Origin: Aliiroseovarius sediminilitoris
GTDB taxonomy: Bacteria; Pseudomonadota; Alphaproteobacteria; Rhodobacterales; Rhodobacteraceae
Length of the DNA: 64,000 nucleotides
Direction of reading: 5' to 3'
Assembly: GCF_900109955.1 (NCBI RefSeq)
Contig: NZ_FOJB01000003.1
Location: forward strand, 93,843 to 157,842
Part shown: positions 29,691 through 38,819 of the stretch, one piece after another
Layout of the letters: every line of letters starts with the position of its first letter
Numbering within the stretch: position 1 is the first letter of the stretch
The notes under the pieces: generated by a model
What the model saw: the letters and a program-made list of their open reading frames with translations, nothing else
Told to the model about the DNA's origin: nothing
The model's database searches: none
Translations under genes and position numbers: made by a program

Positions 29691-29928
29691 ATACGGTCCT
29701 TTCGGGCGCAAAAGAGTGCTCCGGCATAGACTAACCACAGATTTGCCCGTGGGAATAAATATTTCCACCCGCTCGGCAGACCGTGCATTCGCCAACCCGT
29801 TGGGTGGACCCGTTAATTTTGCATCAAATCGGCGAATCTGTCTGGCTTGGCCCTTGGCGCAAAAGCACATTCTGGCTAACGTAGGACGGTCGGTAAAACC
29901 GACAGAGGACATCACCGGGACAAACGCG

Positions 29929-31710
29929 ATGGATCGGAAGAACACGTCCTCTCAGACACAGGAAGACAGTCTGACAGGAAGAACACGGGAAGAAGCGATC
30001 GAGCGGCTTTATGATGTGGCGCTTGATCCGACGCGGTATGAGACATTGCTGGATGTCTGGGAAACCGCCATCGCGCCCCTTAGGGAAGGCGCGGATTTCA
30101 GCGCGCCGCGCCTGTTGGACGATGCCACCATCTCAAGCCATTTTGAACGCGCGGGGGCCTTTCTGGATCGGCTGGATCAAAGCAGCACGCAGACCCAGTT
30201 AAGCGCGGTTCTGGCCCATTTCGACAAGGTGGCGGCCTTTCTGTTTGACGCAGATCACAAGGTGGCTGCGGTGAACCCGGCGGCGCGCGCGCTGTTGGGG
30301 CTTGAGGTCGGGGCCGAGCTTGGCTCGATGCTGGTCAACCCGGACGATATCGATAGCATCCTGACGACCTCGCACGCGTTGCTGAAAGGGCACGGGGAAA
30401 ACGCGGCGGTGCTGCGGCTGAGGTCACGCGGCAAGGGGCATTTCATCGTGGTGCGCTTGCAGGTGCGGCAGGTGAGATCGGGCGAGCGTTATGTGCTGGC
30501 GGCCTCGTCCGAGGTCAGTTGCCCGGCGGGGTTTTCCGACATTCTGAAACGCGCCTTTGATCTGACCACCGCCGAGGCCGACGTGGTGCAAAGCCTTGTC
30601 GAATGTTGCTCGGTCAAGGATATCGCGGAACAGCGGGGGCGGTCGATCGACACGGTGCGGGCGCAGATCAGGTCGATCCTGTCCAAGACGGAAACGCGGT
30701 CGCAGGTCGAACTTGTGCGGCTGGCCTTGTCGCTGATGGACATGTCAAACCTGACGATCAAGGCGGACCCCGGTCCGCGGCTGTTGAGCCGCGGTTATGC
30801 CAGCCTGACGGAACGGCCCTTCAAGACGCTGGTCACGCCGGACGGACGGCGGTTGGATTACCTTGTGCTGGGCGCGGCCGACGGTGTGCCGCTGTTGTTT
30901 CTGCCGCTGGATTACGGGCTGGTGCGCTGGCCCGCCTCGGCCGAGGCGGAAGCGACCCGGCGCGGCATTCGCATCATCGTTCCGGTCCGCGCGGGCTATG
31001 GCATGTCGGACATGATCGCCAAGGCGCAGGATTACGATACGCTCGCCACGCAGGACACGTTGCAGATACTGGATGCCGAAGCGGTCACGCGTTGCCCTGT
31101 GATCAGCCTTGGATCGGACAGTTTCTATGCGATGAAACTGGCCACGCACGACCCGCACCGGATCAGCGCGATCATCGCCACGGCGGGCATTCTGCCGATG
31201 ACCCGTCGCGAGCAATACGAGCGGATGGAAAAATGGCACCGGTTCATTCTGGCTGGTGCGAAATACACTCCGCATTTGCTTCCGTTCATGGTGAAGGCCG
31301 GGTTCTATCTGGCGCGCAAGATCGGCAAGCGGGGGTTCATCCATGCGGTCTATGGCAATTGTCCGGCGGATGTCGAAACCTTCGAAAATCCCGAAGTGTT
31401 CGAAGCCATGGTGACGGGGTCGGAAACCGCGCTGACCGAGGACTTTTCGGCCCACGAGGCGTTCTCGCGCATGGTGCTGGGCGAACAGAAAAGCGACTGG
31501 ACCCCAATGGTCAACGCGTTGAGCGGCAGGTTGCCCGTGGTGTTTTTCAACGGCACCCACGATCCGCAGGTTCCGGTCGCGTCGCTGGACGAGTTTCGGC
31601 AGGACCACGACTGGATTGATTACCGTGTTTACGACGACAGCGGGCAGTTGATCTTTTTCCGGCATTGGCAAGACGTGCTGGACGAGGCGGAAAAACATCT
31701 GGCGCGTTAA
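29929..31710 (+). CDS. PAS-LuxR-alpha/beta-hydrolase fusion protein
   Basis: A 593-residue protein. Residues about 20-50 (EEAIERLYDVALDPTRYETLL) match the leader of a LuxR regulator family; about 95-195 look like a PAS-type sensor; about 211-270 form a LuxR helix-turn-helix (LTTAEADVVQSLVECCSVKDIAEQRGRSIDTVRAQIRSIL). From about 300 on there is an alpha/beta hydrolase domain: a strand-elbow SLGSDSF, an acid in NGTHDPQVP and a histidine in FFRHWQDV. The elbow lacks the usual last glycine. It is divergent from the M24 gene. It may sense or destroy a hydrophobic ligand; that is inference. Confidence 0.78.
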   Translation: MDRKNTSSQTQEDSLTGRTREEAIERLYDVALDPTRYETLLDVWETAIAPLREGADFSAPRLLDDATISSHFERAGAFLDRLDQSSTQTQLSAVLAHFDKVAAFLFDADHKVAAVNPAARALLGLEVGAELGSMLVNPDDIDSILTTSHALLKGHGENAAVLRLRSRGKGHFIVVRLQVRQVRSGERYVLAASSEVSCPAGFSDILKRAFDLTTAEADVVQSLVECCSVKDIAEQRGRSIDTVRAQIRSILSKTETRSQVELVRLALSLMDMSNLTIKADPGPRLLSRGYASLTERPFKTLVTPDGRRLDYLVLGAADGVPLLFLPLDYGLVRWPASAEAEATRRGIRIIVPVRAGYGMSDMIAKAQDYDTLATQDTLQILDAEAVTRCPVISLGSDSFYAMKLATHDPHRISAIIATAGILPMTRREQYERMEKWHRFILAGAKYTPHLLPFMVKAGFYLARKIGKRGFIHAVYGNCPADVETFENPEVFEAMVTGSETALTEDFSAHEAFSRMVLGEQKSDWTPMVNALSGRLPVVFFNGTHDPQVPVASLDEFRQDHDWIDYRVYDDSGQLIFFRHWQDVLDEAEKHLAR

Positions 31711-31970
31711 CTTTTACCCAATGTTGGGTATGACCTGTGCAGCCAATGCTTCTAACTTTTAATCTATTGAAACCAAGGATTTTAAGTTGCCAGACGTATT
31801 CTCAATTACAGGGATATTCCCGAACTGTTGCTGTGCAGGAGTTCATGGATCATTTGCCCATTTCGATGGGTTTCGCGTTGATCCGAGAAGGGGGTGGGCG
31901 TGTGGTGATGGCGCGGGGCTTTTGCTGTCGGGGATATCGACAGCAACCCCCGTGTTCTAGACCCATATTC

Positions 31971-32020
31971 ATGCCACCGGACCGCGGACTTCCTGCCGTG
32001 GTTTGGTGGCATTTCTTTTT
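31971..32020 (+). terminator. Probable intrinsic terminator
   Basis: ATGCCACC (31971-31978) pairs with GGTGGCAT (32005-32012), with an inner CCGCGG/CCGTGG helix, followed by TTCTTTTT. It is 260 bp past the LuxR-hydrolase stop, so it may end a separate short transcript. Confidence 0.6.
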
Positions 32021-32066
32021 GGGTGATATTGGGGTGCTTTGCCGAGGGGTAGAGTGATACCAAAGG

Positions 32067-32128
32067 GCAACCCGCCGCTGGGCGCGTCAATTACTGGCTC
32101 GGTTTGGCAAGGCGGCGGGTTGCTTTTT
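32067..32128 (+). terminator. 12-bp inverted repeat with T tract
   Basis: GCAACCCGCCGC (32067-32078) and GCGGCGGGTTGC (32112-32123) are a perfect pair around a 33-nt loop, followed by TTTTT. It could act as a terminator on the + strand, ahead of the convergent small secreted protein gene. Confidence 0.5.
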
Positions 32129-32156
32129 ACGAGCGCGCCCCAATGACCGGATGAGC

Positions 32157-32489
32157 CTAGCGCATCGGACCGCAGGCTTGTTCAACCGAACCGAAAACCG
32201 GTGCCACGGTGTCATAGAAATTCGCGATGGTCATATCCTCGGGCAGATTGGTGCGCAGGGTGGCGGGATCGAGTTGCCAATTGAGAGTTATGCCGAACAT
32301 CCCGGGCGTCATCTGATCTTTCAATCCGGCAAATGAACACGGGCAGTTTGCAACCGCATCAGAATTATCCGACCAGTCATAGGCTTGAGCCATCTGCGTG
32401 CAGAAGGCTGCGGGATCGTCCAGGTCGATCATGTCCGCGCGGCCGACGGTTGCGGTGAGAATTGCAATCAGGATCGTCGAAAGCCGCAT
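32157..32489 (-). CDS. Small secreted protein with four cysteines, unknown function
   Basis: A 110-residue protein with an N-terminal signal peptide (MRLSTILIAILTATVGRA). The mature part has four cysteines: FCTQM, the pair CPC in NCPCSF, and QACG near the end, which could form two disulphides or bind a metal. No family is recognised. It is divergent from norC, with 219 bp between starts; the FNR-type box at 32637 lies between them, nearer to norC. Confidence 0.55.
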   Translation of the reverse strand: MRLSTILIAILTATVGRADMIDLDDPAAFCTQMAQAYDWSDNSDAVANCPCSFAGLKDQMTPGMFGITLNWQLDPATLRTNLPEDMTIANFYDTVAPVFGSVEQACGPMR

Positions 32490-32636
32490 GATTTACACCT
32501 GAACAAAGAAATGAATGAAGACAGAATGCCTTAATCCGGCGCAACAATCAATTTTTGCTGATGAACGGAAAGCAGGCGCGGACTTTTTGCAGACAGCCGA
32601 TTTCCTGTCAAAAACAGTCGGGAAACTTCGGTTTTG

Positions 32637-32650
32637 TTGACATATGTCAA
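32637..32650. promoter_or_regulatory. CRP/FNR-type box upstream of norC
   Basis: TTGACATATGTCAA is a perfect 14-bp palindrome of the TTGA-N6-TCAA class. Its centre is 65 bp before the norC ATG, so with a -41.5 arrangement the start site would be about 24 nt upstream of the ATG. The likely binder is an NO-sensing Dnr/NnrR or an FNR homologue. Confidence 0.75.
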
Positions 32651-32708
32651 GCTGTTTTCATCACGAATCCGTTATCCAGAAGCTTGGATAACTGAACTGG
32701 AGGCCAAT

Positions 32709-33161
32709 ATGCGAGAAGTCATGACCAAGACCATGGCGCGTAACGTGTTCTATGGCGGCTCGTTGTTTTTCATTGTGGTCTTTTTGATCCTGTCGGCGCA
32801 TTCGGTGCGGTACGTAGTTACCAAATCGACAGCAAATGCCGAACTGACAGACAGCGTGGCGCGTGGCAAACATGTGTGGGAAAGAAACGCCTGCATCAAC
32901 TGCCATACTTTGATGGGCGAGGGCGCGTATTTCGCACCCGAGCTGCAAAACGTGATGTCCCGATGGGGTGTCGCCGACGATCCCGAGGCAGCGTTCGAGG
33001 TGCTGAAGGGTTGGATGGAAGCACAACCGAGCGGCATCGAGGGACGGCGTCAAATGCCGCAATTCAACCTGAGCGACGAACAGATTCGAGAACTTGCAGA
33101 CTTCTTCCTGTGGGTGAACACCATCGACGCACAGGGCTGGCCCCCCAACGAGGCGGGCTAA
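32709..33161 (+). CDS. norC: Nitric oxide reductase subunit C
   Basis: A 150-residue membrane-anchored cytochrome c that delivers electrons to NorB. One membrane helix (about residues 13-32) is followed by a periplasmic domain with the haem motif CINCH (residues 62-66) and the axial methionine in RRQMPQFNLS. GGAGG lies 5 nt before the ATG at 32709; an upstream in-frame extension is ignored because it would cover the promoter box. First gene of norCBQDEF. Confidence 0.95.
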   Translation: MREVMTKTMARNVFYGGSLFFIVVFLILSAHSVRYVVTKSTANAELTDSVARGKHVWERNACINCHTLMGEGAYFAPELQNVMSRWGVADDPEAAFEVLKGWMEAQPSGIEGRRQMPQFNLSDEQIRELADFFLWVNTIDAQGWPPNEAG

Positions 33162-33182
33162 GGCCGGAAGAGGAGACGTGAA

Positions 33183-34553
33183 ATGAAATACCAAACACAA
33201 AAAATTGCCTATTGGTACTTCCTGGCAGCGATGGCGGTGTTCGCCGTTCAGGTGCTGGGGGGTCTGTGGGCCGGCTGGATTTATGTCAGCCCGAACTTCC
33301 TGTCCGAGCTCATGCCGTTCAACATCGTTCGCATGTTGCACACCAACGCGCTGATCGTCTGGCTGTTGCTGGGCTTTTTCGGGGCAGCCTATTTCCTGAT
33401 ACCGGAAGAAGCTGAGCGCGAAATGCATTCGCCGATGCTGGCCTATATCCAGCTGGGCATCATGCTTCTGGGCACGGCCGGTGCAGTCTTGACCTATGTG
33501 TTCGACCTGTTCCACGGCAACTGGCTTCTGGGCATGGAAGGGCGCGAGTTCATCGAACAACCCGTCTGGGTCAAGGTGGGCATCGTCGTCGCCGCCTTGA
33601 TCTTCCTGTTCAACGTGTCAATGACGGTTCTGAAGGGTCGCAAGACGGCCATTTCGAACGTGCTGCTTCTGGGGCTTTGGGGCCTGGCGCTGCTGTTCCT
33701 GTTTGCCTTCTATAACCCGGCCAACCTTTCGCTGGACAAAATGTTCTGGTGGTACATCGTTCACCTTTGGGTGGAGGGGACCTGGGAACTGGTCATGGCG
33801 TCGATCCTTGCCTTCCTGCTGTTGAAGCTGACCGGTGTTGACCGTGAGATCATTGAAAAGTGGCTTTATATCATCGTCGCGACCGCCTTGTTCTCGGGTA
33901 TTCTGGGCACTGGGCACCACTACTACTGGATCGGTCTGCCCGGTTACTGGCAGTGGATTGGTTCGATCTTCTCATCGCTTGAGGTGATCCCCTTCTTCGC
34001 AATGATGAGCTTCAGCTTCATCATGGTGTGGAAAGGCAGACGCGACCACCCGAACAAGGCGGCCCTTCTGTGGGCGCTGGGGGCTGCAACTGTTGCCTTC
34101 TTCGGCGCTGGTGTCTGGGGTTTCCTGCATACGCTGCACGGTGTGAACTATTACACCCACGGCACACAGATCACCGCAGCCCACGGTCACTTGGCCTTCT
34201 ATGGCGCCTATGTGTCGGTGAACCTGGCGATCATCACCTATGCCATGCCGATCCTGCGCGGACGTGATCCGTACAACCAGGTTTTGAACATGGTCAGCTT
34301 CTGGCTGATGACTGGCGGTATGTCTTTCATGACCTTTGTCCTGACCTTTGCAGGAATCATCCAAACGCATTTGCAACGTGTGCTGGGCGAGAACTACATG
34401 GATGTTCAGGATAGCGTGCAGCTCTTCTACATCATGCGGTGGGGCGCGGGCCTTACGGTTGTGATCGGTGCAATCCTGTTCATCTATTCGCAGCTAGTGC
34501 CGCGTCGTGAGATCATTGAACCGACCGATGAATATGAAAGCGAAGGTGCCTGA
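33183..34553 (+). CDS. norB: Nitric oxide reductase subunit B
   Basis: A 456-residue 12-helix haem-copper oxidase superfamily protein, the catalytic subunit that reduces two NO to N2O. Histidine ligands are seen in the helix II region RMLHTNALIVW, in VHLWVEGTWELVMASI (with the catalytic glutamate), in GTGHHYYWIG and in HGHLAFYGAY. Length is that of short-chain cytochrome c-dependent NorB. 21 bp after norC. Confidence 0.96.
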   Translation: MKYQTQKIAYWYFLAAMAVFAVQVLGGLWAGWIYVSPNFLSELMPFNIVRMLHTNALIVWLLLGFFGAAYFLIPEEAEREMHSPMLAYIQLGIMLLGTAGAVLTYVFDLFHGNWLLGMEGREFIEQPVWVKVGIVVAALIFLFNVSMTVLKGRKTAISNVLLLGLWGLALLFLFAFYNPANLSLDKMFWWYIVHLWVEGTWELVMASILAFLLLKLTGVDREIIEKWLYIIVATALFSGILGTGHHYYWIGLPGYWQWIGSIFSSLEVIPFFAMMSFSFIMVWKGRRDHPNKAALLWALGAATVAFFGAGVWGFLHTLHGVNYYTHGTQITAAHGHLAFYGAYVSVNLAIITYAMPILRGRDPYNQVLNMVSFWLMTGGMSFMTFVLTFAGIIQTHLQRVLGENYMDVQDSVQLFYIMRWGAGLTVVIGAILFIYSQLVPRREIIEPTDEYESEGA

Positions 34554-34554
34554 T

Positions 34555-35361
34555 ATGGCTGCCGTTGACAAGAAAACGGAGGGGGCTTCGGCCCCCTTCT
34601 ACTCACCCGTTTCTGACGAATGCGATGTTTTCGAAGCCGCTGAACGCCATGGGCTGCCGCTGCTTCTGAAAGGTCCGACCGGTTGTGGCAAGACCCGCTT
34701 CGTCGCCCATATGGCCGCCCGTCTGGGTCGCCCACTTTATACCGTTGCCTGTCACGACGACCTGTCCGCGTCCGACCTTGTGGGGCGTTACCTGCTGAAA
34801 GGCGGGGAAACGGTCTGGGTCGATGGCCCGCTGACCCGCGCGGTGCGGGAAGGGGCGATCTGCTATCTTGACGAGGTGGTCGAGGCCCGCAAGGACGTTA
34901 CCGTCGTTCTGCACCCGCTGACCGACGACCGCCGCATCCTGCCGCTGGACAAAACCGGCGAGGAAATCGAGGCCGCACCCGGCTTCATGCTCGTGGCAAG
35001 TTACAATCCGGGCTATCAGAACATCCTGAAAACCCTGAAACCTTCCACCCGCCAGCGCTTCCTTTCGATTGACTTCGATTTCCCCTCCCACGACCGGGAA
35101 GTTGATATTGTGACGCGTGAAAGTGGGCTGGATGCCAACCGGGCGACGTCCCTTGTCCGGTTGGCAAACAAATTGCGTGGCCTGAAAGGTCAGGATCTGG
35201 AAGAGGGCGTTTCGACCCGTCTGGTGATCTATTGCGCCACGCTGATCGAAGACGGCATGTCCGTCGACCGCGCCATTCGCGTGGCGATGATCGAACCTCT
35301 GTCCGATGACGACGATGTCAAGCAGGGGCTGATGGATCTGGTCACGGCGATCTATGGCTAG
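34555..35361 (+). CDS. norQ: NorQ AAA+ ATPase for NO reductase maturation
   Basis: A 268-residue MoxR-type AAA+ protein. Walker A is GPTGCGKT (residues 40-47), Walker B ICYLDEVVEA, and sensor-like ASYNPGYQ follows. With NorD it is needed to insert non-haem iron into NorB. The ATG at 34555 follows the norB stop by one base; an upstream ATG lies inside norB. Confidence 0.94.
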   Translation: MAAVDKKTEGASAPFYSPVSDECDVFEAAERHGLPLLLKGPTGCGKTRFVAHMAARLGRPLYTVACHDDLSASDLVGRYLLKGGETVWVDGPLTRAVREGAICYLDEVVEARKDVTVVLHPLTDDRRILPLDKTGEEIEAAPGFMLVASYNPGYQNILKTLKPSTRQRFLSIDFDFPSHDREVDIVTRESGLDANRATSLVRLANKLRGLKGQDLEEGVSTRLVIYCATLIEDGMSVDRAIRVAMIEPLSDDDDVKQGLMDLVTAIYG

Positions 35362-35369
35362 TGCCACAT

Positions 35370-35405
35370 CCGCGACCGGCCAATAGGCCGGTTGCGGGTT
35401 CTTTT
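35370..35405 (+). terminator. Hairpin between norQ and norD
   Basis: CCGCGACCGGCC (35370-35381) pairs with GGCCGGTTGCGG (35386-35397) with one G-U pair and a 4-nt AATA loop, followed by a T-rich GTTCTTTT. It looks like an intrinsic terminator or attenuator inside the nor operon, 8 nt after the norQ stop. Confidence 0.65.
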
Positions 35406-35439
35406 GCACAGGACGCAAACCTGACACCCGAGGTTCCCC

Positions 35440-37386
35440 ATGTCCGAACGAATTTTCGACCCTTTCGAGCCGGAAGAAACCGTTGGCAAGCTCTGGCACA
35501 GATATGCCAGCCGACTGGACGCCCCCGGCATTCACGATGAAAACGCCGTCACCCTGACCGAAGTCGAGGGGCGTCTGGGCGTCTTCTTCCGTGGCCTTGG
35601 CGGGTCACACGCGACCGAGATCAAGCAGGCCACCGTTGCGGCCTCGCATCACCGCCTGTCGTTCCGCCGGTCGCTTGGCACATGGCGCGAAACGCAGGCG
35701 CGCCCCAGCTTTGACGGCGAGGCATTGCGCCTGCCCGAAATTATCGCGGAATTTCCGGCCCGCGAAGCCAATGCGGCGCTGTATTTCTGGCTGGTCGCAT
35801 CGGTCGCACACGCGCCTGATCCGGTAGGCGACGCCGATCCGCTGCGTGCCGATCTTCGGGCGCTGCGCGCATCAATCGCGATGACGCAGGCGACGTTGAA
35901 GGAATGTCCCGGCCTGCGTGGGTTTTATGAAACGCTTGTCGGCGCGTGTCGTGCCATGCGACCGGATGCAAAGCTCCCATCCGTCGAGGCCGCGATGGAA
36001 GCGGCGATTGATCATCTTCTGGGTGGGCCGGAACCAACCCGCAAGATGGCGATGGAATTTGTGGCACTGATCCGCACGCCCGATGCAGACCTGTCGCATT
36101 TGGTGGCGCCGCGCGGCTATCGTCCTTTCCGACCTGTGCCGATGTGGCCCGACCTGCGCCCAATGGCGGCGCGGATGCCAGCGGACCGGCTGGACGAAGG
36201 CGACGAAGAACAAGGCAGTGGCCCCGGCGACGAGGCCGAGGGCACCAAGGCAGCGCGCCGGTCAGAAAGCGATCTGGCCGAACGCCGTGACAGCCTGATC
36301 CTGCACAAGTTCGAAGCGATCTTTTCCTGGGTCGAAAGCCTGAACATGAACCGTCGCATCGAAGATGACGACGAAGACAACGCCCGCCGGGCCGCCGAAG
36401 ATCAGGACGAGCTGGCGCTGGGGCAGGTGTCGAAAAAGACCGCCACGCGGCTGAAATTCCACCTTGATCTGTCGCCTGAAGATGCTGAACGCGAGCGTCT
36501 GTCGGGCAAGCACCTCTATCCTGAATGGGACCACCGCACATCGAGCTATATCCCCGATCACGCCCGCGTCCTGTCCAGCGTCGCAGACGAGGTTGAGGTG
36601 ATCGAACATGACCCCGCCACCAACCGCCGCATCCGCGCCGTAAAACGCCAGTTCGAGGCGTTGCGCCCGAAACGGGTGATCCTGCCGCGTCAACTGGACG
36701 GCGACGAACTGGATCTGGAAGCCGCAATTGCCGCGCAGGTCGAGCTGCGCGCCACCGGCCGATCCAGCGACCGGGTCTATCGCGCCACGCGGGTGATGGA
36801 ACGAGATCTGGCGATCTCGGTCCTGATGGATGTGTCGCGTTCGACCGAAAGCGCGATTGGCGACCGGCAGGTGATCGACGTGGAAAAAGAGGCGCTGACC
36901 GCGATGGCGTGGGGGCTTGAGGCATGTGGCGATGATTTCGCGATCCACACCTTTTCATCCCTGAAGCGGGGCCGTGTCTTCGTGCAGGAATGCAAGGGGT
37001 TCGACGAGCGTATGGGACCGGTGGTCGAAGCACGGATCGGAGGGCTGACCCCTGCCTTTTATACACGGTTGGGCGCGGCGATCCGCCATGCCACCGCCGG
37101 GTTGGACGAGCGCCCGAACACCCGCCGCCTGCTGTTGGTCATCACCGACGGCAAGCCCAACGATCTGGACCATTACGAAGGCCGCCACGGCATCGAGGAC
37201 AGCCGCATGGCGGTGCGCGAGGCGCGGATGAAGGGTCATGCCGTGTATGGTGTGGTCGTCGACCAGAAAGGGCAGGGCTGGGTGAACCGCATCTTTGGCG
37301 CGGATGGGTTTTCCATCGTGCCAGACCCCACGCGACTGACCGCCGCATTGCCCGAGATCTATCGCCAGATTACCGGTGGCGCATGA
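35440..37386 (+). CDS. norD: NorD, VWA-domain protein for NO reductase maturation
   Basis: A 648-residue cytoplasmic protein with a C-terminal von Willebrand A domain. The MIDAS motif D-x-S-x-S is seen in [11 protein letters not shown] (D464). The central part is rich in acidic residues (about 245-330). It is the MIDAS partner of the NorQ ATPase. It overlaps norE by 4 bp (ATGA). Confidence 0.94.
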   Translation: MSERIFDPFEPEETVGKLWHRYASRLDAPGIHDENAVTLTEVEGRLGVFFRGLGGSHATEIKQATVAASHHRLSFRRSLGTWRETQARPSFDGEALRLPEIIAEFPAREANAALYFWLVASVAHAPDPVGDADPLRADLRALRASIAMTQATLKECPGLRGFYETLVGACRAMRPDAKLPSVEAAMEAAIDHLLGGPEPTRKMAMEFVALIRTPDADLSHLVAPRGYRPFRPVPMWPDLRPMAARMPADRLDEGDEEQGSGPGDEAEGTKAARRSESDLAERRDSLILHKFEAIFSWVESLNMNRRIEDDDEDNARRAAEDQDELALGQVSKKTATRLKFHLDLSPEDAERERLSGKHLYPEWDHRTSSYIPDHARVLSSVADEVEVIEHDPATNRRIRAVKRQFEALRPKRVILPRQLDGDELDLEAAIAAQVELRATGRSSDRVYRATRVMERDLAISVLMDVSRSTESAIGDRQVIDVEKEALTAMAWGLEACGDDFAIHTFSSLKRGRVFVQECKGFDERMGPVVEARIGGLTPAFYTRLGAAIRHATAGLDERPNTRRLLLVITDGKPNDLDHYEGRHGIEDSRMAVREARMKGHAVYGVVVDQKGQGWVNRIFGADGFSIVPDPTRLTAALPEIYRQITGGA

Positions 37387-37928
37387 CGGATCAAACCTCG
37401 GTGCTGGATGAATTGCCCGGTGATCTGATGATCTGGGTTCTGATCGTATCGGAGCTTCTGGTCTTCGGCGCAGGGCTTTTGGCATTCCTTGGCATGCGGG
37501 CGATGGACCCTGTGGGGTTCGCAGCTGACCAAGCGGCGCTGAACCGCGTGGCGGGTGCGGCCAACACCATTGTGCTTGTCACCAGCGGCTATTGCGCGGC
37601 GCGCGCTGTGCATTCGGCGCATTCTGTGCGTCATATGCGCTTGTGGCTGGCGGCGGCGATGGCGTTTGGCGTCGTGTTTCTGATCGTCAAATGGTATGAA
37701 TACGCCGAGAAGGCCCGCCACGGCATCGGTATCGAGACCAGCGATTTCTTCACCTTCTACTATCTTCTGACCGGGTTTCACGCGCTGCATGTGGTGGCCG
37801 GGTTGATCATCTTCGCGCTTCTGATGCGCTGGGGAAACCCCCGCAACCTGGAAGCCGGTGCCGCGTTCTGGCACATGGTCGATCTGGTCTGGGTGCTATT
37901 GTTTCCTATCATTTATCTGGTGCACTGA
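37383..37928 (+). CDS. norE: NorE, cytochrome c oxidase subunit III-like membrane protein
   Basis: A 181-residue protein of the cox3 superfamily with five predicted helices; [17 protein letters not shown] is the conserved subunit III block. In Paracoccus and relatives NorE supports full NO reductase activity. Start and stop overlap with norD and norF (ATGA and TGATG). Confidence 0.9.
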   Translation: MTDQTSVLDELPGDLMIWVLIVSELLVFGAGLLAFLGMRAMDPVGFAADQAALNRVAGAANTIVLVTSGYCAARAVHSAHSVRHMRLWLAAAMAFGVVFLIVKWYEYAEKARHGIGIETSDFFTFYYLLTGFHALHVVAGLIIFALLMRWGNPRNLEAGAAFWHMVDLVWVLLFPIIYLVH

Positions 37929-38191
37929 TGTCGAACGCTGTCCTGACCCGCGCGCTTGTGTTGCTGATCGCCCTGAGCATGGCGACCACTGTGTTTGCCG
38001 GTGTCCTGCCTGATGCCGGACCGATCTTCGTGCTGACCGTGCTGATCCTGTCGGGTCTGAAATCCTTCGTGATCCTGTCGGATTATCTGGGCCTGCGTGC
38101 CGCCCCAACATTTCGTGGCGGGTTCACTGCGTTTCTGATCGGTTTTCTGGGTCTGGCCGCACTGCTTTACGCGCTGCCCTTCGCGATGTAG
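37928..38191 (+). CDS. norF: NorF small membrane protein
   Basis: An 87-residue protein with three hydrophobic segments (about 8-26, 30-50, 65-86), resembling cytochrome oxidase subunit IV-like/NorF proteins. It overlaps norE by one base. It closes the nor operon. Confidence 0.85.
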   Translation: MSNAVLTRALVLLIALSMATTVFAGVLPDAGPIFVLTVLILSGLKSFVILSDYLGLRAAPTFRGGFTAFLIGFLGLAALLYALPFAM

Positions 38192-38197
38192 GGGCGA

Positions 38198-38211
38198 TTG
38201 ACCATGATCAA
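38198..38211. promoter_or_regulatory. CRP/FNR-type box between norF and the small membrane genes
   Basis: TTGACCATGATCAA fits TTGA-N6-TCAA. The centre is 64 bp before the ATG at 38268, the same geometry as at norC. Confidence 0.7.
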
Positions 38212-38267
38212 GTTAACCAACCGCGAAAAACGCTAAACTCATCCAAGAACATGACAGGAGTCCTGAA

Positions 38268-38471
38268 ATGAAAACGCTCTATCTGGCCATACTGGCCGGC
38301 ATCATGGCCTCACCCGCCTTTGCCAATCACGACCAAACATTGCTGCACGAGGCGGTGAATGATGGACATTCGCACGGTGTTGGTGTGGCTACGGCCTGGC
38401 TGGGCGGCACTGCGGTTGCCATGATCATTGCCCTGGTCGCCGTGCAAAAAGTGGTATACCGCAAGAGATGA
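38268..38471 (+). CDS. Small His-containing membrane protein of the nor-nnrS region
   Basis: A 67-residue protein with a signal peptide (MKTLYLAILAGIMASPAFA), a short histidine-rich periplasmic stretch (NHDQTLLHEAVNDGHSHG) and one C-terminal helix (about 44-62). AGGAG lies 7 nt upstream. Its stop overlaps the start of the next gene (ATGA). No family is recognised; the HxH-rich segment suggests a metal or haem role. Confidence 0.65.
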   Translation: MKTLYLAILAGIMASPAFANHDQTLLHEAVNDGHSHGVGVATAWLGGTAVAMIIALVAVQKVVYRKR

Positions 38472-38716
38472 CGGAACATGACAAAAACTCTGGCCGCTGG
38501 CCCGTTTGGGCCGTGGCCGCTGTGCTGTATCCGCTGGCCATGGGGGCGGCGGCGGTTAACCTGTTTTTCCTGTTTCTGATGCTGCAAGCTGTCGGCTTGC
38601 GTTCATTGACCCCGATCGAGGCTATCGTTGGCGGCATCGTCCTTGGCGTTCCCTTCACCTGGATCACCGGCAAATGGATACATGGTCTGATCGTGCAGGC
38701 GGAAGACGACGCCTGA
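38468..38716 (+). CDS. Small two-helix membrane protein, possibly NnrT-like
   Basis: An 82-residue protein with two membrane helices (about 13-42 and 48-72). It is coupled to the preceding small gene and followed by nnrS. Small membrane proteins called NnrT sit beside nnrS in some Rhodobacter strains; I cannot confirm the match from sequence alone. GC content and codon use are like the neighbours. Confidence 0.6.
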   Translation: MTEHDKNSGRWPVWAVAAVLYPLAMGAAAVNLFFLFLMLQAVGLRSLTPIEAIVGGIVLGVPFTWITGKWIHGLIVQAEDDA

Positions 38717-38748
38717 TACCAGGTGTTTTTCTGCCGTCCCCGCCGGAC

Positions 38749-38762
38749 TTGACTTTGGTCAT
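38749..38762. promoter_or_regulatory. CRP/FNR-type box upstream of nnrS
   Basis: TTGACTTTGGTCAT matches TTGA-N6-TCAA except for the last base. Its centre is 65 bp before the nnrS ATG. Confidence 0.6.
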
Positions 38763-38819
38763 TCGGCCGAACCGATCAGCCCTTAACCTGCCGAACATAT
38801 GCCACCAAAGGGGCTTCTC

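Larger units (their letters stand above)
31711..32156. other. Hairpin-rich intergenic stretch, candidate small RNA locus
   Basis: No gene is recognised in 446 bp. Structures seen in order: a TACCCAA-TG-TTGGGTA palindrome at 31715-31730 just after the stop; a perfect 7-bp stem GCTGTCG/CGACAGC at 31924-31944; a long hairpin at 31971-32012 ending in a T-rich tract; and GCAACCCGCCGC/GCGGCGGGTTGC at 32067-32123 followed by five T. Confidence 0.5.

Noticed and set aside
35741..37066. Frame whose translation begins MYKRQ, similar to a known adapter read-through artefact in assemblies
   Set aside because: The same bases code the conserved [12 protein letters not shown] segment of NorD, with no break in the norD frame, so there is no sign of adapter sequence.
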